A DNA stretch of 16,385 nt from SG8-4 sp964598225. GTDB lineage: Bacteria; Planctomycetota; Phycisphaerae; Sedimentisphaerales; Anaerobacaceae. Each line of letters begins with the position of its first letter. Within the stretch, counting starts at the first letter, position 1. The stretch lies in assembly GCA_964598225.1 (NCBI GenBank), contig CAZRBG010000096.1:1-16385 (forward strand), read 5' to 3'. The position numbers were made by a program, and so were the translations under genes. This document shows, in pieces, positions 6,567 through 13,376 of this stretch. Below the pieces are notes generated by a model that did not search any database, was not told the origin of the DNA, and was given only the letters and a program-made list of their open reading frames with translations.

Positions 6567-6603
6567 AGCTTCATCCGGATGCCTGCGAGCAAGCAGGGAA
6601 GCT
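6567..6603 (+). promoter_or_regulatory. Bulged hairpin downstream of the pilin gene
   Basis: AGCTTC (6567-6572) pairs with GAAGCT (6598-6603), and CCTGC (6582-6586) with GCAGG (6593-6597), giving 11 bp with a 9-nt bulge (atccggatg, containing the palindrome ATCCGGAT) and a GAGCAA loop. Confidence 0.4.
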
Positions 6604-6660
6604 CCGGTTGTCTAACAAGCAGCCAGAGAGTGCAAGAGGCGCCTGACTCGACCTAAATAA

Positions 6661-6696
6661 CAGCGGCTATGGTCGGTTATCCGACCATAGCCTCTG
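6661..6696 (+). terminator. Strong hairpin, possible terminator or mRNA-stability element after the pilin gene
   Basis: A perfect 12-bp stem, GGCTATGGTCGG (6665-6676) and CCGACCATAGCC (6681-6692), has a TTAT loop and extends by three more pairs past one mismatch. No T-tract follows, so intrinsic termination is doubtful. A 3' stabiliser of the pilin transcript, or a partial read-through barrier, fits as well. Confidence 0.45.
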
Positions 6697-6807
6697 TTGA
6701 TCGAATCAGAGTCGCCGGTTCAAGCACAGAAGGGAATTGACAAGTTTACTATCTTTACGCGTAGTGGGCGCACCTGAGGCACAGATGGTCACGGCTTGTA
6801 TTGCAGC

Positions 6808-6835
6808 TTGACCTCACTTGCCCTGAACATACTAC
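6808..6835 (+). promoter_or_regulatory. Weak candidate promoter for the minor pilin genes
   Basis: TTGACC (6808-6813) and TACTAC (6830-6835) are spaced 16 bp. The -35 matches the consensus at 5 of 6 positions and the -10 at 3 of 6. A second -35-like TTGACA at 6737-6742 has no good -10 at the expected distance. Confidence 0.25.
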
Positions 6836-6920
6836 TTCCGAGACGAGGCTGTCCTGCGAATCAGGCCTTTAGCTAATCGCTCAAGACCCTCCCACTCGCG
6901 AGAGCGAAAGGAGAATTGCT

Positions 6921-7388
6921 GTGAGCATTAGACAGGCCAAATCCGCCAGGGCAATGACCTTAGTCGAGGTGATGTTGTCCTCGGTCATTCTGGTCATAGC
7001 CGCAATGGGCGCATTGAGCTTCGAGTATCATGCGGCCGGACACGCCAAAATATCACGTGCACAAATCGGCGGCACACGCATTGCGCGCCTGCTGCTGGAA
7101 GACTGGATGAGCACCGGAGGTGCAGCAGACTACGACCCGACAACTTTGAATCTTGGTTTCTCAGCAGACAACGACGATTACACTATAGAAGTCGACGGTG
7201 TGCCAATGACCGCTACGCTTTCATGGAGGGACATCGGATACGATGACACAGCCGAAGTGACGCTTCGGCGGCTTGACGTTACGGTTACGTTCGGAGGCAT
7301 TTCGAATTCGACCAGTGACAGTAAATTGAAGAAAGTCCGCCCCGTTATTCTCACCACGTATGTCCGCACTGATGCATCGGGCGGCTAA
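6921..7388 (+). CDS. Minor pilin, GspI/PilV-like
   Basis: The GTG start has AAAGGAG at 6907-6913, 7 nt upstream, one of the clearest ribosome sites in the window. The 155-residue product has a leader of 11 residues ending in Ala, then MTLVEVMLSSVILVIAAMGAL with Glu at mature position 5. Size and the TLVEVMLSSVILVIAAMG style match GspI/PilV minor pilins, which pair with J- and K-type subunits at the fibre tip. The rest is a compact beta-rich domain without cysteines. It is followed 35 bp later by the J-like gene. Confidence 0.85.
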   Translation: MSIRQAKSARAMTLVEVMLSSVILVIAAMGALSFEYHAAGHAKISRAQIGGTRIARLLLEDWMSTGGAADYDPTTLNLGFSADNDDYTIEVDGVPMTATLSWRDIGYDDTAEVTLRRLDVTVTFGGISNSTSDSKLKKVRPVILTTYVRTDASGG

Positions 7389-7423
7389 CATCTTCATGTT
7401 TTAGTTTCGTAGGAGTTACCAAA

Positions 7424-8131
7424 ATGTTGCGTGAGATGAGATATCCGCTGCCAAACAGTAAGTACAAATTCCGCCCCGGTTTTACCATGGTCGAACTGAT
7501 TACTGCCATGGCTATTAACGCTGTGGTCGCCATGGCGGTGGGAGTTCTGCTAATCGGCGGACACAGAACCTGGCAAAAAACCTATGAATCGGCCAACAAA
7601 GATATTAGACAGGATGCCCTGGCGGCACAAGTCGCTTTCGAGACCATCGGCAGAAAGGCCAATCGTCTAAGCTACAGGATATACGAAATAGACGGCAGCT
7701 CTTTTATCCCCGTGGTGCCGAAGACAAACGGAGAGGAAGTTGTCTCCGGTGACGCGGTGGAGTTGAGATATTGGGACGTGGCTTTCGACAAGTCCGACAG
7801 TTACCACTTGATGGACGTTACTAAGACTGCTACAGCTTATGCTCTTTTCTATATCGAGGAGGGAGAGTTGAAACTCGACCACGGTCCGTATCCCCCCGGC
7901 GGAATAGCTGAAGGTGGTGGCTACAGGAACGTCACCGGTGTGACGACAACGATCCTCAGCGATTGTGTGGACACAGAAGAAGATTCGAATGTCGATGCTT
8001 TTAGCCACACGGTAGTAGGCGGCGCAGGCCAGGGAAGCGTCCGCATGAAAATAACTTTGAGAGATCCGGAAGACGACGAGACTGTCAAGGTGATGACCGC
8101 CACGTTAATGCGAAACATTTGGCCGAGATAA
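7424..8131 (+). CDS. Minor pilin, GspJ/PilW-like
   Basis: The 235-residue prepilin has a 19-residue leader ending in Gly, then FTMVELITAMAINAVVAMAVGVL with Glu at mature position 5. The following HRTWQKTYESANKDIRQDALAAQ helix and the larger C-terminal domain fit GspJ/PilW. AGGAG (7411-7415) lies 8 nt before the ATG. In the I-J-K complex the J-type subunit forms the tip with I and K. It sits between the I-like and K-like genes, the usual T2SS order. Confidence 0.85.
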   Translation: MLREMRYPLPNSKYKFRPGFTMVELITAMAINAVVAMAVGVLLIGGHRTWQKTYESANKDIRQDALAAQVAFETIGRKANRLSYRIYEIDGSSFIPVVPKTNGEEVVSGDAVELRYWDVAFDKSDSYHLMDVTKTATAYALFYIEEGELKLDHGPYPPGGIAEGGGYRNVTGVTTTILSDCVDTEEDSNVDAFSHTVVGGAGQGSVRMKITLRDPEDDETVKVMTATLMRNIWPR

Positions 8132-8164
8132 GACAAGAGCCGTGCTTGAAACGATTTAAATGAA

Positions 8165-9958
8165 ATGAATGGGACGAAAAAGATGCGAGGTACAAAAAAC
8201 AAAGAGGGATCGGCTCTCGTTTTGGTCGTTTTGTCCCTCATTATCCTGAGCACTCTGGGATTGGGTATGCTGTCGGCGGCGTATGGAGTCAGGCACAAGG
8301 CAATTAAGCTGAAGAACGAAGCGGTCGCGATGCTGGCCGCTGAAGCCGGCTATGAAAAGGCGGTGTTCTGGATGAGCCAGCAGCAGGATTTGCTCAGTTC
8401 ATTGCGTGAGGGCAGCGAGGGAACGAGCGGGACCTTAAGTTTCCAAGACGGGGACTGCGAGTATGAAATTGAGTTCTATTCTTACGTTGGTTCTCGCCCT
8501 ATCTTCAAGATAGTATCCAACGGCAGCAGCGGCGCATTCAACAGGACCGTCGAAGTTCTTATGGTTCAGGCGATAAGCGGCTGGGATATGGGCATGTGCC
8601 GCGTACCAACCGGAATGAGAGATACTTCTCCGGTATACTTCGCCAACGGAGAAGTGATTGACATGCCCGTGCACATAAATGATCTCAAAGATAACCCGGA
8701 TGATATAGACATTCATATATTAGGCGACCCTGAGTTCATGCAGGCTGCGGCCATGGGTGAATCAAGACACACGGACGGCGGCGGCGACAAATATGCTTAT
8801 GTGATGGACTCGTTTGACAATGGAATTTATTTCGATCAGCCCGACAACAAGATTACCGATGCAGATTCCATCCAGAGTAAAGTAGATCGTTTCAGGGACA
8901 GCACGTCGGCACATTACAAGTTTGCTCCGAAAGCCAAAGCGCCTGTTGCTAAGCCGAAGGCCGCAGTCCAGCTTGAGTTCTTTGTTGACGGCAGCATCGG
9001 CAAAGTCCGAATAACCAATGATTGCACCGTTCCCGGCTACCAAAGAAACAATGATAATAAGACATACGATTTCGAGATCGATCCCAGCCAGGGCAGGGGA
9101 AGAGAATTCAGAAGGTATGACACATACAGCTATCACTATATGCCCGAAGGCGCAGAGGAAAATGGACAAAGGTTCACCGTGCCAGTTGAGGATACCTACG
9201 TTACTCAATCATTCGACGGTGAGGAATCCGCGCCGGGCGGCCAGATATTCATCGACGGAGACGTCATCATAGGCGGCGACCTGACAGCACATGACGGCGA
9301 CCAGATCGTGAAGGGCAACGTTACCGTCGTAGCGACCGGTAACATCTGGATCGCTGACTCTATACTTGTTGACGGTCCGCACAAGGGCGACGGAACGCCT
9401 GACGTGGAAAATCCTAATATGCTCGGTCTGATTTCTCAAGGGGTTGTCAAGGTTGTTGATCCCGGCATGTCCGAGTACCCCGAAGGAGGACTCAATATTT
9501 ATCCAGGCCCGCCTGAAGAAATCCCAAAATCCCAATATGTCCCCATTGGCAGACAGGATTCAGGCAAGTGGGTATGGAAGCGCGTACGTGTCGGCAGACG
9601 CTGGCAGTGGAGGCGTGTTTACGAAGAGGCGGAAGTGTATCAGAGACATTTACCGGACCAGATGATAGTGGAGGCCGCTATAACGGTTGGCGGCGGGGGA
9701 TGGGGAGCTGAGAACGTAAGACGAGGCCCATACGGCGGCCGCAAAGAAGACGGTGGAAATCAGGACAAACTGATCCTTCATGGCACCATTTCCGAGGCGA
9801 TCCGCGGTGTAGTGGGGTTAATAGGCGCCGACGGTTATCTGAAATACTACTATTTTGACGAGCGCGTGCTCGAAGGTATTCTGCCCGGCGATATTTGGCT
9901 TCGGGGTAAGTACATTCCCGCCCCAGCAGGCTGGAGCGATTATCGGACAAGAATATAA
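8165..9958 (+). CDS. Large PilX/GspK-like minor pilin (597 aa)
   Basis: A Lys-rich leader ends in KEG, followed by SALVLVVLSLIILSTLGLGML without a Glu at position 5, as in GspK, the tip subunit. A PilX-type helix (AVAMLAAEAGYEKA) follows. At 597 residues it is far longer than ordinary PilX or GspK (about 200-330). Residues about 365-430 read like beta-solenoid coils (IFIDGDVIIGGDL, VTVVATGNIWIAD). An unusual Arg/Trp-rich strip, KWVWKRVRVGRRWQWRRV, lies at about 468-485. The C-terminus (ILHGTISEAIRGVVG, then YLKYYYFDER) resembles modules seen at the end of other large PilX-like proteins (recalled). The large domain would be displayed at the fibre tip, suggesting adhesion or substrate binding. 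Start ATG 8165 or ATG 8183; neither has a strong ribosome site. Confidence 0.82.
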   Translation: MNGTKKMRGTKNKEGSALVLVVLSLIILSTLGLGMLSAAYGVRHKAIKLKNEAVAMLAAEAGYEKAVFWMSQQQDLLSSLREGSEGTSGTLSFQDGDCEYEIEFYSYVGSRPIFKIVSNGSSGAFNRTVEVLMVQAISGWDMGMCRVPTGMRDTSPVYFANGEVIDMPVHINDLKDNPDDIDIHILGDPEFMQAAAMGESRHTDGGGDKYAYVMDSFDNGIYFDQPDNKITDADSIQSKVDRFRDSTSAHYKFAPKAKAPVAKPKAAVQLEFFVDGSIGKVRITNDCTVPGYQRNNDNKTYDFEIDPSQGRGREFRRYDTYSYHYMPEGAEENGQRFTVPVEDTYVTQSFDGEESAPGGQIFIDGDVIIGGDLTAHDGDQIVKGNVTVVATGNIWIADSILVDGPHKGDGTPDVENPNMLGLISQGVVKVVDPGMSEYPEGGLNIYPGPPEEIPKSQYVPIGRQDSGKWVWKRVRVGRRWQWRRVYEEAEVYQRHLPDQMIVEAAITVGGGGWGAENVRRGPYGGRKEDGGNQDKLILHGTISEAIRGVVGLIGADGYLKYYYFDERVLEGILPGDIWLRGKYIPAPAGWSDYRTRI

Positions 9959-10053
9959 CGCAAGACGTTCGGCAAAAATAATGGAATTTCAATTTCCAGC
10001 TAATATGGCAGGCGCAGAAAGCCGATTACAATGGGCGTACAGTGAAAAAGTAA

Positions 10054-10081
10054 TCCGGCGCCAGTCCGGATCGGCGCCGGA
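10054..10081 (+). promoter_or_regulatory. GC-rich hairpin upstream of pilM
   Basis: TCCGGCGCC (10054-10062) pairs perfectly with GGCGCCGGA (10073-10081) around a 10-nt loop. No T-tract follows. It lies in the 217-bp gap that separates the minor pilin genes from the alignment-complex genes, so it may attenuate or punctuate the transcript. Confidence 0.45.
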
Positions 10082-10090
10082 GACTTGTTG

Positions 10091-10102
10091 TCTCAATTGA
10101 GA
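10091..10102. promoter_or_regulatory. Perfect 12-bp palindrome before pilM
   Basis: TCTCAATTGAGA is fully self-complementary and lies 10 bp after the GC-rich hairpin and about 75 bp before the pilM start. It would suit a dimeric DNA-binding protein; no promoter boxes around it are convincing. Confidence 0.3.
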
Positions 10103-10175
10103 TCTGAGGAGCGGTTACTCGCAGCGTCGGAAACAGCGTTTTCGACTTGCAGTTTCTTATGAGGGATCAACAGAG

Positions 10176-11243
10176 GTGGATTGGAAACGAAATATCAACA
10201 TAACCAAGAATGAGACCCTCGGGCTCGATATCGGCTCGGCGGCGGTCAAGATCGTCGCCCTGCGCAAGAACGGCCAAGGCTACTCGGCCCTCGCAGCCGG
10301 CATCTCGGATATCGCGGCCGCCCGCGACGACCTTATGCGCCGCCGGTCAAATGCCGTTAAGGCGGTTCGCTCCTGTTTTGCACAGACGAAGATTAAGAGA
10401 AAATTAGCAGTTTGCGGCGTGAGCGGACGTGAGGTTGCAGTGCGGGATTTCGAGCTTCCTTTGTTGCCGCAGGAAGAGATGACCGCGGCGGTCGAATTGG
10501 AGGCCTCCCAGGTTTGTCCGTTTCCCGCAGATGCCAGCGCCGTAGATTATCAACTGATGCACAACGGTACGAACAATGCCAAAGGGATTTTGGTGGCTGC
10601 TATGCACTCACTGATAGCAGATAAAAGACAGATCACCAGAGACGCACGTCTCAAATGCGTTATGATGGACGTGGACGGATTGGCGCTTCTGAATTGCTTC
10701 GAGGCGCTGGAAATCGGTGACGAAGACTCCGAAACCGCTGAAACCGTCGCCATTCTGAACGTCGGTCATTCTCACACAACTCTGGCGATCATGGACGAAG
10801 ACGGCAGGCCGTTTATACGAGACTTAACTTGCGGCGGCGATGAGATTCTAAAACAGATTATTGAAGAGAACGGCGCGCCGGCTGAAACAGTAAAGGGAAT
10901 ACTTTTCGGCGGTTCGACTGCAACCGAACTGGGACTTGGCGAAAGCCTGGCCAGAGCGTCTCAGCAACTGATCAGCGATGTTAACGAAACCTTGCGCTTT
11001 CATACGGCACAAGGGAAATCGGGGAGTATCGACAAACTCCATGTCTGCGGCGGGTTTGCTCTGACCGGAGGATTCATCGAGCTGTTGAATCGCCGGATCG
11101 GCGCCGAGTGCGTTTTGTGGAACCCCTTCGACCGGATGCACTGTAACCCGAATCGCAGATACAAAGATATATTTGAAAAGAGAGGACCCGCGCTGGCGGT
11201 CGCCGCCGGTCTGGCCATGAGGTCGATAGACACAGATGATTAG
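10176..11243 (+). CDS. pilM: PilM, actin-like cytoplasmic pilus assembly protein
   Basis: The 355-residue protein has the FtsA/actin fold signature. The first phosphate motif is LGLDIGSAAVKIV (residues 15-27), the second is AILNVGHSHTTLAIMD (about 190-205), and the adenosine motif is VCGGFALTGGFIELL (about 290-304). PilM binds the cytoplasmic N-terminus of PilN and links the alignment complex to the ATPase side of the machine. The GTG start has GAGGGA at 10161-10166, 9 nt upstream. The pilN gene follows within a few bases, the conserved M-N-O order. Confidence 0.92.
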   Translation: MDWKRNINITKNETLGLDIGSAAVKIVALRKNGQGYSALAAGISDIAAARDDLMRRRSNAVKAVRSCFAQTKIKRKLAVCGVSGREVAVRDFELPLLPQEEMTAAVELEASQVCPFPADASAVDYQLMHNGTNNAKGILVAAMHSLIADKRQITRDARLKCVMMDVDGLALLNCFEALEIGDEDSETAETVAILNVGHSHTTLAIMDEDGRPFIRDLTCGGDEILKQIIEENGAPAETVKGILFGGSTATELGLGESLARASQQLISDVNETLRFHTAQGKSGSIDKLHVCGGFALTGGFIELLNRRIGAECVLWNPFDRMHCNPNRRYKDIFEKRGPALAVAAGLAMRSIDTDD

Positions 11244-11248
11244 CGCCG

Positions 11249-11908
11249 ATGGCGGGATATGAAGCAATGTTTACGATAGATTTACTGAACGGACAGGCAA
11301 TTCCACCCAAAGGCAAGCCGGGCGGCCTGGCGATTATCGCAATGACGGTCGTGGCGCCTGTTGCGGTGGCCATTGTAATGTTCCTGATCTATTTTAATAA
11401 CAAAGTTGCCCTTTCGGTCAAGGAAAAGGAAATTGCCCGTTACGAGGCGGAAATCGACAATCTTTCGGATGCCGTCAAGACCCGAAATGAGTTGCAACAA
11501 GAGAAGCACGCCTACAGCAACTACCTGTCGGAGGTGAACTCTTCGATCAGCAAACATACTCAGTGGTCGCCGGCGTTGGCTACGCTGATCGAGAATATAC
11601 CGGACTCGGTGATTCTGACTTCTCTTGAAATCGAACATGATCTCGTTAGAAAGCAGGTCCCCAAGAAGGATAATCCGAAGAAAAAAGTTGAAATAAGCGT
11701 CCCCATGAGAATCCTGCGGGTTGGCGTCAGCGGCGGCGATCAGGGTAATTGCGACCGAGCGGTAAAGGACTTTATGGACCGTCTGTGGGCTTCGGCCTCA
11801 CTCGGGCCGAGGCTCGAAAACATCGGACACTCGCAGGAGTCCACCGAGCAGAACGGACGGAACGTTATTTCTTACGAGATAAGCTGTTATTTTAAGCCGG
11901 GATTGTAG
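11249..11908 (+). CDS. pilN: PilN-like inner-membrane alignment protein
   Basis: The protein is bitopic, with a short cytoplasmic N-terminus containing FTIDLLNG, a variant of the PilN INLLP motif that docks into PilM. One membrane helix lies at about 25-48, a coiled coil at about 52-85, and a periplasmic ferredoxin-like domain follows. Two starts are possible: ATG 11249 (219 aa) or ATG 11267 (213 aa), the latter beginning MFTIDLL as most PilN proteins do and with a GGCGGGAT upstream. The stop is 1 nt from the pilO start, so the two are translationally coupled. The length is typical. Confidence 0.87.
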   Translation: MAGYEAMFTIDLLNGQAIPPKGKPGGLAIIAMTVVAPVAVAIVMFLIYFNNKVALSVKEKEIARYEAEIDNLSDAVKTRNELQQEKHAYSNYLSEVNSSISKHTQWSPALATLIENIPDSVILTSLEIEHDLVRKQVPKKDNPKKKVEISVPMRILRVGVSGGDQGNCDRAVKDFMDRLWASASLGPRLENIGHSQESTEQNGRNVISYEISCYFKPGL

Positions 11909-11909
11909 C

Positions 11910-12512
11910 ATGGTAAACCTGACTGTTTACAAGAAGTATCTTACGGTAACGGCCATAGCATGGTCGGGCTGTCTCGTGCTTTTTGTCGCTGCCTTTTTCA
12001 TCTTTCTCAAACCGCAGATCGACAGCAAGCAGCAACTCGAAAATAAGCTGAACGAAAAAAGGCAAGAATACGAGAATGCGGAGAGTGCCGCCGAAGAAGA
12101 AACCGGAATCGACCTGAAAAACCAGATAGCCGAGCTGCGGGAAAGACTGGCGGATTTCGTTATTGATTTCGAGAACGTGACGGATCTGAATTTTGAAATA
12201 ACTCGAATCGCCAGAGAGAAAGAAGTAGCCAAATTGAGCGTAGGCAGCGGCAGGAATACGAAGGCTCCGATAAAAAAAGTAGCCGACAGCAACTCCATAA
12301 ACGAGAAAAAAATCGATATAAGTTTCGTTTCCGGCTTCAATCAATTCGCGTCCTTTGTGAACAGCCTTGAGAGGAACAGACCGGTAATTTTCGTGCACGA
12401 GTTCAAGTTGGATCGCTCGAATCGAAACGAGTCCGCTTATCAGGTGACCGTAGATGCACGCGCTCTTGTGAGAAAACAGAATGGCAATGAGATCGCAAAG
12501 TTAAATCCGTAG
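11910..12512 (+). CDS. pilO: PilO-like inner-membrane alignment protein
   Basis: The 200-residue bitopic protein has a membrane helix at about 11-33, a charged coiled coil (about 38-85) and a small periplasmic domain that would pair with PilN. PilN/PilO heterodimers connect PilM to PilP and the secretin. The ATG follows the pilN stop after one base. Sequence conservation in PilO is low, so the call leans on topology, size and gene order. Confidence 0.82.
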   Translation: MVNLTVYKKYLTVTAIAWSGCLVLFVAAFFIFLKPQIDSKQQLENKLNEKRQEYENAESAAEEETGIDLKNQIAELRERLADFVIDFENVTDLNFEITRIAREKEVAKLSVGSGRNTKAPIKKVADSNSINEKKIDISFVSGFNQFASFVNSLERNRPVIFVHEFKLDRSNRNESAYQVTVDARALVRKQNGNEIAKLNP

Positions 12513-12533
12513 CAAGTTTACGGCGAGAAAAAA

Positions 12534-13376
12534 ATGAGAACGATAGCAATAGCGAATCAAAAAGGTGGCTGCGGCAAAACCACTACTGCCGTTAACCTCT
12601 CAGCGGCATTGGCTGAGCGGAGCAAACGGACATTGCTCGTCGATTTCGATCCGCAGGGCCACAGCACGATAGGTCTTTATTGCGATCCTGAACAGCAGGA
12701 CAGGACCGTCTACGATGTCCTGCTGAACGATCAAATCGCTATTGGGTCGGTGGCGAAAGCAACGAAAGTCAATTTGCTCGATATTGCCCCGAGCAACGTC
12801 CTTCTCTCCGGCGCCGAGCTTGATCTGGCCGGAAGAGACGGGCGGGAATTTATCCTGAACGAAAAACTCTCGAGCGTGCGGGAGCGCTACGACTGCTGTG
12901 TCATCGACTGCGCGCCGTCGCTGGGCCTGCTTACTCTCAACGCATTGCTTGCTTCGACCGGGGTGATAGTGCCGGTTCAGGCCCATTATTATTCAGCCGA
13001 AGGTCTAAGGCAGTTCTTCGAGACGGCGAACATTATAGAGCAGCGCTTTACCCCGCACAGTGTCAACATTACGGGCGTACTGCTGACGATTGTCGAGAAG
13101 AACACTCTGATCAGCAGGCATATACAGGAGCAGATGCGGGAGCTGTTCGGCGATCTCGTATTCGATACGGTCATACACAAAAGCGTCAGACTGGCCGAGG
13201 CTCCGAGCGCAAGTGAGTCAATACTGACCTACGCCCCGGACAGCGGAGCCGCCGCAGAATACAGGTCCTTGGCAAATGAGCTTATAAACCGCTGGAGTCC
13301 TACCGAGCAGACCAGTGCATCCAATGAGAAAGAGAATCGCAGCGAAGCTCTAATTGGGGGAATCCTCTATGAGTAA
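12534..13376 (+). CDS. ParA/MinD-family ATPase within the pilus operon
   Basis: The 280-residue P-loop ATPase has a deviant Walker A, KGGCGKTTT, with signature K10 and K15, the Walker A' VDFDPQG (D39) and Walker B CVIDCAPSLG (D125). The pattern is ParA-like rather than CpaE/TadZ-like, as the catalytic residues are intact. Such ATPases set the position of chromosomes, plasmids, flagella, pili or chemosensory arrays through nucleotide-gated dimerisation. There is no ParB gene or obvious parS next to it, and it lies between pilO and a pilus gene that it overlaps by 8 bp, so a role in placing or spacing the pilus machine is more likely than DNA segregation (inference). It lacks an obvious MinD-type C-terminal amphipathic helix, ending instead in a Ser/Glu-rich tail. 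Confidence 0.93.
   Translation: MRTIAIANQKGGCGKTTTAVNLSAALAERSKRTLLVDFDPQGHSTIGLYCDPEQQDRTVYDVLLNDQIAIGSVAKATKVNLLDIAPSNVLLSGAELDLAGRDGREFILNEKLSSVRERYDCCVIDCAPSLGLLTLNALLASTGVIVPVQAHYYSAEGLRQFFETANIIEQRFTPHSVNITGVLLTIVEKNTLISRHIQEQMRELFGDLVFDTVIHKSVRLAEAPSASESILTYAPDSGAAAEYRSLANELINRWSPTEQTSASNEKENRSEALIGGILYE

Larger units (their letters stand above)
6439..6920 (+). other. 480-bp non-coding region rich in hairpins between the major and minor pilin genes
   Basis: No convincing gene is visible. From left to right it holds a REP-like repeat (6487-6542), a bulged 11-bp hairpin (6567-6603), a 15-bp hairpin (6661-6696) and two weak promoter-like sequences (-35 TTGACA at 6737-6742 and TTGACC at 6808-6813). 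It probably uncouples major-pilin expression from the minor pilin genes. Confidence 0.55.

Noticed and set aside
8435..8716. Frameshift or interruption in the K/X-like minor pilin
   Set aside because: The unusual length prompted a check, but the frame is continuous from 8165 to 9958 and the C-terminus resembles the usual end of the family, so it reads as one intact large protein.
12534..13376. Chromosome or plasmid partition locus
   Set aside because: There is no ParB gene and no parS-like palindrome nearby, and the gene is locked into a pilus operon on both sides.
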